Positions 1-6,920 of a stretch of 64,000 bases of DNA are shown here, in pieces; the first letter of the stretch is position 1, and every line of letters starts with the position of its first letter. A program made the position numbers and the translations under genes. The stretch is from Mucilaginibacter sp. L196 (GTDB taxonomy: Bacteria; Bacteroidota; Bacteroidia; Sphingobacteriales; Sphingobacteriaceae). The stretch lies in NCBI RefSeq assembly GCF_009765905.1, contig NZ_LMUO01000019.1:456541-520540 (forward strand). The letters are read 5' to 3'. The notes below the pieces were generated by a model. The model did no database searches and was not told the DNA's origin. It saw only the letters and a list, made by a program, of their open reading frames with translations.

Positions 1-1
1 T

Positions 2-472
2 AGCAAGTATGTGCTTCAGTTAAGTAATCCTGCCGATAGCTTTGTTTATGCAGGGGCACGCAGTCTCAAATATCAACCGCAACCAGGTACCGGCAGCGCG
101 GGTACCAGTAATGATGGTGTTCGATTCCGCCTTGCAGATGCTTACATGATGTCGGCCGAAGCTGCTTTGGAGATGGGGGATGGGGCAACTGCTGTAACCA
201 ACGTGAATTTAATAAGGGCAAGGGCAGGACTACCACCCGTTACAACTATAACACTTGATCAATTGTTGATGGAACGCGGGCATGAGTTTGCATGGGAAGG
301 TTGGAGAAGGAATGACTTGATCAGGTTTGAAAAAGCAACCGGAACGCCTTATTATACTGGTGCACGTGTACCAAATAAAAGCGCTGATGCTGATCAGCAT
401 ACATTTTTATTCCCTATACCAAGTATACAAATGGCTACTAATCCTTTGTTGAAGCAAAACCCAGGTTATTAA
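2..472 (+). CDS. SusD/RagB-family outer-membrane lipoprotein, C-terminal part
   Basis: The reading frame is open to the left edge of the window, so this is the last ~157 residues of a gene that starts upstream; the GTG at 11 is only an internal codon. SusD-like proteins are surface lipoproteins that bind glycans and cap a SusC TonB-dependent porin. The tail shows the usual family ending: a helical TPR-like stretch (RLADAYMMSAEAALEMGD), then ERGHEFAWEGWRRNDLIRF, then a FPIPSIQMATNPLLKQNPGY end. These match the conserved 'E-R-EF-EG-R-DL-R' and 'PIP--EI--NP-L-QN-GY' features of RagB/SusD proteins. The partner SusC must lie left of the window. A strong hairpin follows the stop. Confidence 0.9.
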   Translation, partial: SKYVLQLSNPADSFVYAGARSLKYQPQPGTGSAGTSNDGVRFRLADAYMMSAEAALEMGDGATAVTNVNLIRARAGLPPVTTITLDQLLMERGHEFAWEGWRRNDLIRFEKATGTPYYTGARVPNKSADADQHTFLFPIPSIQMATNPLLKQNPGY

Positions 473-496
473 GAATTACACTTTTATTGATCTGTC

Positions 497-530
497 AATA
501 ATGGAACAGCTTTTTAACTGTTCCATTATT
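497..530 (+). terminator. Rho-independent-type hairpin after susD
   Basis: A perfect 13-bp stem (AATAATGGAACAG with its complement) encloses an 8-base loop, 25 bases after the SusD stop, and is followed by a short T-containing stretch (GTTTAATG). It separates the SusD transcript from the gene at 597. Confidence 0.75.
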
Positions 531-596
531 GTTTAATGATCTTTATAACTATAAATTTAATTAGTTTCGGATTTTACCGGGGATTACCCTTTTTGT

Positions 597-1538
597 ATGA
601 AAAGAATATTGACCATCGTTTTATTGCTGTTTATAATAATTATTATCATTGGTTTAATTCCCTTTAACAAACAAGTTGCTGTAAAAATTAATGCTTCATA
701 TTTTAATTGTTACCAACAATTGAGTAAAGCTGAAAGCTGGGAAAAATGGAACCCAGATATAAATAAGGCAGTTAGTAATGATTCTCTTTTATGCAAACTG
801 AATAATACTTTAAAAGGCTTCAAACTTAGCATACCAAATGGGTATTTTGATGTAAAGACGCAGTACAGCGGCAATATTTTGGTAAAGAGGGTTATAAATG
901 GCAATGATTTTAATTATAGCTATATAATTATTCCTGGTGCTAACATATTAACTACTACTGTAATAGCTACGTTTAAAAGTAACATCATAAAATATTTTAT
1001 ACAGGCATTAGAAAAGGATGATTTAAGAAAGACAGCCATATTTGATTTTAAGAAATATATGGAAGATACAAAATCATTTTATGGCTATGCTATAACATCA
1101 GTTCTTTTAAAGGAAAGGAAAGTTATAGTAAAGAGAGAAACCGTTTTTAAGAAAGAAATTTATACCGAAACTTCTGTTATGCAAAACCAGTTGCACAATT
1201 ATATTTTATCTAAGCAATTAATACAGGCAGGCCAGGTTATGGTACAATACATCCCTAAAGCCGGAGACTCAATACAAATAACGATAGGCATTCCTGTTAA
1301 TAAGAAGATTACAACCGACAGCAGGTTTTTGTACATGCAAATACCCCCTACAAAAGTATTACTAACAGATTTTAAAGGGAAATACAACGAAAAACAAAAG
1401 GCCTTTGCCGCAATGGGAAGATACATCCAGGATAGATACCTTCATGCAATGTCTTCTCCTGATGAGGTGTTTGTAAGTAATTTACCTGTAAGAGATGATA
1501 GCGAGGTTGAATTTCGCTTAATGTATCCCATTTTATAA
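597..1538 (+). CDS. Membrane-anchored SRPBCC / GyrI-like effector-binding fusion protein
   Basis: Residues ~4-22 form one strongly hydrophobic N-terminal segment (membrane anchor or uncleaved signal). Residues ~28-165 resemble an SRPBCC (polyketide cyclase/START-like) fold, with the typical WEKWNPD opening. Residues ~170-313 resemble the GyrI-like/AraC effector-binding fold, ending with the characteristic DDSEVEFRLMYPI strand. This two-part architecture is known from Bacteroidota proteins that bind small hydrophobic molecules; no enzyme activity is established for it. Start ATG at 597 gives a clean hydrophobic N-terminus. It lies 22 bases before the GH65 gene, so co-transcription is possible. 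The ligand is unknown. Confidence 0.65.
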   Translation: MKRILTIVLLLFIIIIIIGLIPFNKQVAVKINASYFNCYQQLSKAESWEKWNPDINKAVSNDSLLCKLNNTLKGFKLSIPNGYFDVKTQYSGNILVKRVINGNDFNYSYIIIPGANILTTTVIATFKSNIIKYFIQALEKDDLRKTAIFDFKKYMEDTKSFYGYAITSVLLKERKVIVKRETVFKKEIYTETSVMQNQLHNYILSKQLIQAGQVMVQYIPKAGDSIQITIGIPVNKKITTDSRFLYMQIPPTKVLLTDFKGKYNEKQKAFAAMGRYIQDRYLHAMSSPDEVFVSNLPVRDDSEVEFRLMYPIL

Positions 1539-1560
1539 TGATCAGTAAATCACAAAATAA

Positions 1561-3600
1561 TTGATAGTGAATAAATTAAAATTAGTATTGCTTGGCCTAT
1601 TATTCTGTTGCGAGACTACCTTATACGCCCAGGATCAATGGATAATAAAAGCTGATAAAATTGATCCAGCGAATTACTATGGGGTCACCGTAGCTAACGG
1701 GATGATTGGTGTTGTGTCATCGCCCGAACCATTTAAGGTGAAAAATGTGGTGCTTGCAGGTGCTTATGATTTATATGGAAGGGGACGGGTAAGTAATTTC
1801 CTGAACAGTTTTAATTTGCTTAACATGTACCTTGAAATAAATGGTACACGCATCAACGCCACAAACATCAGTAATTTTAAACAGCAGTTGGATATGCAGC
1901 ATGCTGCCTTTACCACTAGCTTTGATTATGGCGATGAGGCAACGATAAAGTACACTTACTATTCCCTACGTCAGTTACCCTTTACGGTGTTGATGGATGT
2001 TGAAATCACTGCGAAAAGACCAATAAACGTAACGGCGGCAAGCATTTTGGAAGCGCCAGATGATTTAAAAGAAGTTGAGAATTATTATAACGAGATAGAC
2101 AGGCCGCACGTAACGCTGAGCTTGCTCACCTCGACAGCCAAAAGCCCGACAGGCAAATTGCAACTATGCGCTTCCAATACTTTTTTATTTAGCGAGCCGC
2201 ATGGTGCCGAACCGCGTATCATCCACGAAATGTGGGATAGCAATATGCATCTGATGAAGTTTAGCAAAACCATTGCTGCCGGGCAAACCTACCGGTATGG
2301 TGTTGCAGGTTCATCCATTACTTCTGCTCATGATGCCGATCCGTTAAACCAGGCTGAACGTTTAACCATATTCGCCAAGTTGGAAGGAATGGATCGTTTG
2401 ATTAAAAATCACAATAAGGCATGGGATACCCTTTGGCGTAGTGATATTAAAATTGAAGGTGATCCGCAGGCGCAGCAGGATGTTCATAGCATGCTGTATC
2501 ACTTATACTCATTTTCCCGTGCTGGCACGGCCTTGTCGCCATCGCCAATGGGGCTATCTGGCTTGGGTTATAACGGTCATGTATTTTGGGATGCCGATTT
2601 GTGGATGTTTCCTGCATTATTGGTTTTACATCCGGAGATTGCAAAATCATTAATAGAATACCGCTTTCAGCGCCTGGATGCGGCTAAACAAAACGCATTC
2701 ACACGTGGCTACAAAGGCGCCATGTACCCATGGGAAAGCGCTGATAAGGGGGTAGAAGAAACCCCGGTTTGGGCCTTAAGCGGGCCTCTTGAACACCATA
2801 TTACAGCTGATGTAGCACTTGCGGCATGGAACTATTTCTGTGTAACTCAGGATAAGCAATGGCTGCTTGAAAAAGGCTGGCCGATTCTATCCGCAACCGC
2901 AGATTTTTGGGCTAGCAGGGTTGAGCGCAACGGTGTGGGGCATTATGATATTAAAGACGTGGTAGCCGCTGATGAATGGGCGGAGAATATCGATAACGAT
3001 GCCTTTACCAACGCGGCAGCTATCGAAAATTTGAATGATGCTATTGCGGCGGCTAAATTACTTGGTATTAAACCTGATGCAGAATGGGACCTGGTTGCGC
3101 AAAATATCCCGTTATCAAAATTGCCAAACGGTGTTACCAGGGAATTTGACAGTTATAACGGCGAAGGTATTAAGCAAGCTGACGTGAACCTCCTGGCATA
3201 TCCGTTACATACTATAACCGATGCCGCACAAGTTAAAAAAGACCTGGAGTATTATGACACCCGCATACCTAACGCTGGCACGCCTGCCATGACACAGGGG
3301 ATTTTTGCTTTACTATATGCCCGTTTGGGTGATGGCGATAAAGCTTATCATTTCTTTAATGATGCTTATCAGCCAAATTTAAATCCTCCGTTCAGGGTTA
3401 TTGCTGAAACTAAAGGTGGTACAAATCCTTATTTTGCTACGGGGGCAGGTGGCATCATTCAAAGCTTATTAATGGGCTTTGGTGGTTTGGATATCACCCC
3501 AGAAGGCATAAAACAAGTAAAAAGCAAATTACCCAAGCAATGGAAATCGTTAATCATAACAGGTGTTGGGGTAGACAAAAAGACCTATATTCTCAAATAA
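1561..3600 (+). CDS. Glycoside hydrolase family 65 protein (secreted)
   Basis: GH65 enzymes hydrolyse or phosphorolyse alpha-glucosides such as trehalose, kojibiose and maltose. The N-terminus is a signal peptide (residues ~1-24, ending LYAQ), so the enzyme acts in the periplasm or outside. The N-terminal beta-sandwich occupies about residues 25-270. The (alpha/alpha)6 barrel starts near residue 320 with GYNGHVFWDADLWMFP, the family's substrate-site motif. DEWAENIDNDAFTN near residue 475 matches the region carrying the catalytic glutamate in GH65 (DE..E..DN.A.TN). Length 679 aa is normal for the Bacteroidota type. No ATG is available: start is TTG at 1561 or GTG at 1567. Neighbours are a SusD and a dead lipoprotein gene. 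Hydrolase versus phosphorylase cannot be decided by eye. Confidence 0.8.
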   Translation: MIVNKLKLVLLGLLFCCETTLYAQDQWIIKADKIDPANYYGVTVANGMIGVVSSPEPFKVKNVVLAGAYDLYGRGRVSNFLNSFNLLNMYLEINGTRINATNISNFKQQLDMQHAAFTTSFDYGDEATIKYTYYSLRQLPFTVLMDVEITAKRPINVTAASILEAPDDLKEVENYYNEIDRPHVTLSLLTSTAKSPTGKLQLCASNTFLFSEPHGAEPRIIHEMWDSNMHLMKFSKTIAAGQTYRYGVAGSSITSAHDADPLNQAERLTIFAKLEGMDRLIKNHNKAWDTLWRSDIKIEGDPQAQQDVHSMLYHLYSFSRAGTALSPSPMGLSGLGYNGHVFWDADLWMFPALLVLHPEIAKSLIEYRFQRLDAAKQNAFTRGYKGAMYPWESADKGVEETPVWALSGPLEHHITADVALAAWNYFCVTQDKQWLLEKGWPILSATADFWASRVERNGVGHYDIKDVVAADEWAENIDNDAFTNAAAIENLNDAIAAAKLLGIKPDAEWDLVAQNIPLSKLPNGVTREFDSYNGEGIKQADVNLLAYPLHTITDAAQVKKDLEYYDTRIPNAGTPAMTQGIFALLYARLGDGDKAYHFFNDAYQPNLNPPFRVIAETKGGTNPYFATGAGGIIQSLLMGFGGLDITPEGIKQVKSKLPKQWKSLIITGVGVDKKTYILK

Positions 3601-3603
3601 CTA

Positions 3604-3786
3604 ATAACTCATATTTTACGAAACGACGTTTACTTCTTTTTGCTATTACTTTCCATTGCTTTTACCTCGTGTACAAAGCCGGATTACAATAAAATATTTG
3701 ATAATCCTGCCTTGTACAGGATATTACGGCGGCCTCGACCAGGCTATTCTGTGCGCTTTAGAGCACTGAGTTGTGTAGGTAATTAG
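3604..3786 (+). pseudogene. Truncated lipoprotein gene, possibly PAP2/vanadium-haloperoxidase-like
   Basis: Four bases after the GH65 stop an open frame reads ITHILRNDVYFFLLLL, then SIAFTSCTKPDYNKIFDNPA: a lipoprotein signal peptide with a lipobox-like TSC, followed by a mature start. The expected ATG is ATA (3604). After about residue 38 the sequence stops looking like protein, exactly where the dispersed repeat at 3723-3888 begins. The mature start resembles the N-terminus of Bacteroidota PAP2/vanadium-dependent haloperoxidase lipoproteins (a D-[YF]-x-K-x-x-x-[ND]-P-x-L-Y pattern); that naming is from memory and tentative. The gene is dead by truncation and start loss. Confidence 0.5.
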
Positions 3787-3888
3787 AAGATCGCAATTAA
3801 CACTCAAGAGGTTGATGTGGTCAAAGTATTCTGGAAATACCTGTTTGTAGTTTTCGGAATGAGGTGATCAATGGCTCCGGAATGTCCA
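3723..3888 (-). repeat. Dispersed repeat copy A (decayed insertion-sequence end, inverted)
   Basis: Read on the minus strand this stretch aligns over ~160 bases with copies at 9516-9670 and 44659-44833. Shared blocks are TGGAcATTCCGG, CATTGATcACcTCATTCCG, a middle AT-rich block, and GTGCTCTAAAGCGCACAGAA followed by TAGCCTGG. It cuts off the lipoprotein reading frame at one end and adjoins the tRNA-Arg-flank repeat at the other. Repeated ATTCCGG/TGATCA modules recall the multiple terminal repeats of IS21-family elements; no transposase is left. Confidence 0.6.
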
Positions 3889-4058
3889 GATTGTAGGTGT
3901 GAAAAAACGAGACTGCTAATTTTAGCCGTCCCGTTAAGTGCTCCCGACAAGACACTTTACGAATTGTTTTTTTTAATGGCTAAAAGAGTTAGCTAATTTC
4001 TGAAAAGGTGCATTTATGGTTCTTTGAGTCTAAATCGATATTGGTGATCCCGCTGGTA
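3889..4058 (+). repeat. tRNA-Arg 3'-flank repeat, copy 1
   Basis: From GATTGTAGGTGTGAAAAAAC to about TTGGTGATCCC this segment aligns with 25681-25845. Its first ~65 bases align with 61488-61556, the terminator and 3' end of tRNA-Arg. The block GTTAAGTGCTCCCGACAAGA preserves the last ~15 bases of the tRNA gene; the rest of the tRNA is absent. A hairpin (GACTGCTAATTTTAGCCGTC, imperfect) takes the place of the tRNA terminator. All three copies point the same way. Confidence 0.7.
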
Positions 4059-4265
4059 CGATTCTCGAACTAATTCATCAATGATTTGAAAAAAATCACA
4101 TCGTTTAAACAGCCCAGAGAAGATTTAAAAAAAATGTATAGTCCGGAGCGTACTGCAGCGCTCAAACCATACACAGACAACGCTATCATTGCATTTAGCT
4201 GCGGTATATCTTCAAAGGTTGTAAGGCGGGTGGTTGTTCGCATGGCTCCATTATTCTCGCTCTAA
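4059..4265. other. Non-coding junction downstream of the LytTR gene
   Basis: No gene is recognisable here. Around 4050-4080 the bases GATCCCGCTGGTACGATTCT, followed by CGAAC, look like another worn tRNA 3' end on the minus strand (a T-loop-like TTCGAGA and a terminal acceptor-like stretch). A 43-codon open frame from 4134 matches nothing known to me. The segment is best described as degraded DNA between two repeat relics and the signalling operon. Confidence 0.4.
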
Positions 4266-4976
4266 TTAAAACTTATTTTTATTAATAACTTCCATAAACC
4301 GCTCCCTAAATTTTTCACTAACAGGTATGCGTTTATCAGCGATATAAATATGGTTATCCTCAATCTTACTAAGCTGTTCATAGTTGATGATATAAGAGTT
4401 GTGTACCCTCATAAACGGGGATGTAAGCTGCTCTTCCACGTCCTTTAGGCGGCGGTATATCAGCATCTGTTCCTGGCCTGTCGCCAGCCTTACGTAATCC
4501 TTCTCTCCTTCAAAATACAGGATGTCCTTTAATAAAATCTTCCTTAATGTTTTTCCGGATTTTACGAAAAAAAATTCCGGGCACTGTTCAGCATTTGGCA
4601 GGTATTCCGGCCCGGGTTTTAAAAAATGCTGCTCTATTTTTTCGACTGATGCCAGAAATCGCTTTAAAGTAATGGGCTTAAGCAAATAGTCGATGGTCTG
4701 AAAAGAATAGCTTTCAACAGCATATTCGGAATAAGCTGTGGTGAAAACAATTTTGGTGCGGGGCGGCAATAACGTTGCGAGCTCCATGCCTGTAAGCTTT
4801 GGCATGTTTATATCGAGAAAAATAAAATCAACCTGGTTCATTTTTAAAAATGCCAGCGCTTCCAGGGCATCATAACATTTCGCTTTCAGTACCCAGGTTG
4901 TACTTTGCTTTATCAGCAGTTCCATCAGGTCGACGGCGTCAGGCTCATCATCAATAATTATGCAGCTTAAATTCAT
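4266..4976 (-). CDS. LytTR-family response regulator
   Basis: Residues 1-~120 are a receiver domain: acidic pair D9/D10, phosphoacceptor D55 in DFIFLDINMP, conserved T/A in VFTTAYSEYA and K in LLKPIT. Residues ~135-236 are a LytTR DNA-binding domain (FFVKSGKTLRKILLKDILYF, MRVHNSYIINYEQLSKI). Such AgrA/AlgR-type regulators bind direct repeats upstream of their targets. Its start codon overlaps the stop of the kinase gene by one base (TAATG), so the pair is translationally coupled. No target is obvious; the divergent DinB-like and TonB receptor genes upstream are candidates. Confidence 0.93.
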   Translation of the reverse strand: MNLSCIIIDDEPDAVDLMELLIKQSTTWVLKAKCYDALEALAFLKMNQVDFIFLDINMPKLTGMELATLLPPRTKIVFTTAYSEYAVESYSFQTIDYLLKPITLKRFLASVEKIEQHFLKPGPEYLPNAEQCPEFFFVKSGKTLRKILLKDILYFEGEKDYVRLATGQEQMLIYRRLKDVEEQLTSPFMRVHNSYIINYEQLSKIEDNHIYIADKRIPVSEKFRERFMEVINKNKF

Positions 4977-5998
4977 TAAAGCGGAATTTTTAAAAACGCG
5001 GTGAATAATTCTCCTTCGTCATCAATAGTCAGTTCAAATTTGTCTCCGTACAACATCCAGAGCCTTTTGGTTAAGTTAACGATCCCAAACCCACCTGGTT
5101 GATCGCCAGGTTCCGGATCGCCCTTATGGTTACTGGTTTTAAAAAGCAAAAAATCATTCTGCTGGACCAGCGAAATCGTTACCCGGTTTTGTTTCCGTGA
5201 TTTGTCGATCCCATGTTTGAAAATGTTTTCTACAAAGGTCATGAGCAGCATGGGCGGGATGCGGAGTTCCGGGTTATAATCTTTCTCAAACTTAATATCG
5301 GCACCGTGCCGGATACGGATCCTTTCAAGCTCCATATAGTTTTCTATAAATGCCACTTCTGTCGACACCGGCACTACTTCTTTTGGACTTTCATCTACAA
5401 AATAACGCATTATATCCGACAGACGTTCTATCAGACCGGCCGACGGTGGATCAACTTTATAAACCCTGTAATAAATGTTGTTCAGCGCGTTAAAAAGAAA
5501 GTGCGGCTGAACCTGCGATTTGAGTAAATTAAGTTCGGCTTGGCTTTTTTGCAAAATAATTTCCTCTGTCTGTTGTTTTAAAGTGAAATAGGCGATGGCA
5601 ATGCGAAAAACCAGGCTGAGAACATAGATCAGGATGAGCCCGGGAACATAAGCCAGTAAATTAAGCAAATCTACCTGGGTTGATTTTGTCAACCGAAAAT
5701 ATTGTAGAAGGATAAAGCCCGCGTAACCCTTTAGCATTCCTGTTAAAATTAAAAAGAATGCTACTGAAATACCGTACCATACGAACCTTCTCTTTTGATA
5801 AAATACCGGATATAAGAGCAGGATATTCCCGTAAATAATGATTGCATATGATGTTGCGTTGACTACCGTGACTATGACTGATTCCAGCAAACCATTCATC
5901 GGCAGCAGTGAAAAAAATATCAGCAACAACACGGCTGTCCATATAAACACCTGGAGTTGAGTAGTACTGAGTGCCTGCCTCCATATCTTCATATTCAA
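4976..5998 (-). CDS. LytS/YehU-type sensor histidine kinase
   Basis: Four hydrophobic segments in residues ~12-145 (FIWTAVLLLIFFSLLP and following) form the membrane sensor part. A short coiled coil follows, then the His_kinase domain with QVQPHFLFNALNNIYY near residue 166, whose His is the phosphorylation site. A HATPase region follows with NIFKHGI (N box) near residue 260 and GGFGIVNL (G box) near residue 305. This is the standard partner of a LytTR regulator, which follows directly in the same operon. Length 340 aa is typical. No extracytoplasmic ligand domain is visible, so the membrane helices probably sense the signal. Confidence 0.93.
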   Translation of the reverse strand: MNMKIWRQALSTTQLQVFIWTAVLLLIFFSLLPMNGLLESVIVTVVNATSYAIIIYGNILLLYPVFYQKRRFVWYGISVAFFLILTGMLKGYAGFILLQYFRLTKSTQVDLLNLLAYVPGLILIYVLSLVFRIAIAYFTLKQQTEEIILQKSQAELNLLKSQVQPHFLFNALNNIYYRVYKVDPPSAGLIERLSDIMRYFVDESPKEVVPVSTEVAFIENYMELERIRIRHGADIKFEKDYNPELRIPPMLLMTFVENIFKHGIDKSRKQNRVTISLVQQNDFLLFKTSNHKGDPEPGDQPGGFGIVNLTKRLWMLYGDKFELTIDDEGELFTAFLKIPL

Positions 5999-6254
5999 AA
6001 ATAGTAACCTTTTACTTCTTCGTACGCTATTTTATACCGTTGGGCCATTATTCTCTGCAATTACCCTGTAAATTAAGATAATTAAGTAAAAACCCCCGAA
6101 AAGCCCAAGCGTCGAATAAACACCAGTCCCTGTTGGAAATAAAAGTAACCTAGTCGAATAGATTATTGAAGCCGGTTTGTAAAAAACACCTTTGATCATC
6201 AAAAATCAAAACATGAAAATTAAATTATCTAACCACCTCATAAATAACGCAATC

Positions 6255-6797
6255 ATGAAAAAAGTAACACTGTTGTTTACAGTCCTGGCATTAATTTTTG
6301 TTAGCAGTTCAGTATTCGCTCAATTTACGCAACCACAAATGATAACCGAATGGCAACGGGCAAAAATGTACACTAAAGCCTACCTGGATGCTATGCCCGA
6401 AGAGGGTTACGGTTTTAAACCAACACCGGAGATTCGCTCTTTTGCGCAGCAAATGCTTCATTTGGCTGATGCCAATTATGTCTTTGCTACTGTCGCAAGT
6501 GATAAACCAAACCCTATTGGTGAAACACTTGCAACTCATAATCTTAATGAAAAAACAGTGTCACCGACGAAGGAAGCTACCATAAAAACGGTAATGGATA
6601 GCTACGATTGGGTAATAAGCACACTCCAAAATATGACGCCCGATCAAATGCAGGAAACCACAAAGTTTGGCAGGCATGACATTACCAGAAGCGGATTATT
6701 CGGTAAGGCATTTGAACATCAAACCCATCAACGGGGTCAAACCACCATTTACCTGCGTTTAAAAGGCGTAATTCCGCCAGCGGAAGTGTTGTTTTAG
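6255..6797 (+). CDS. Secreted DinB-superfamily protein
   Basis: I chose the ATG at 6255 because it begins a good signal peptide (MKKVTLLFTVLALIFVSSSV, cleaved after FAQ); the open frame extends to 6192 but that adds a hydrophilic leader. Mature residues ~25-180 resemble the four-helix DinB/YfiT fold: an early helix (MITEWQRAKMYTKAYLDAMP), then the family-typical FKPTPEIRSFAQQMLHLADAN with a metal-ligand-like His, and a late ...HQTHQRGQTTIYLRLKG with HxxxHRGQ-like histidines. DinB-like proteins bind a divalent metal with three His and many are thiol-dependent transferases; the role of the secreted Bacteroidota type is unknown. Confidence 0.75.
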   Translation: MKKVTLLFTVLALIFVSSSVFAQFTQPQMITEWQRAKMYTKAYLDAMPEEGYGFKPTPEIRSFAQQMLHLADANYVFATVASDKPNPIGETLATHNLNEKTVSPTKEATIKTVMDSYDWVISTLQNMTPDQMQETTKFGRHDITRSGLFGKAFEHQTHQRGQTTIYLRLKGVIPPAEVLF

Positions 6798-6920
6798 CTA
6801 AGGGGCCGAATGTTTTCGCGTATCTGTTTTCAGCCGGATGCGCTAATTGGGTAAGCATCATCATCGACAATTACAAGGTTTCAAGTTGTTGAGACACCTT
6901 TAACCATCAAAAACCAGCTC

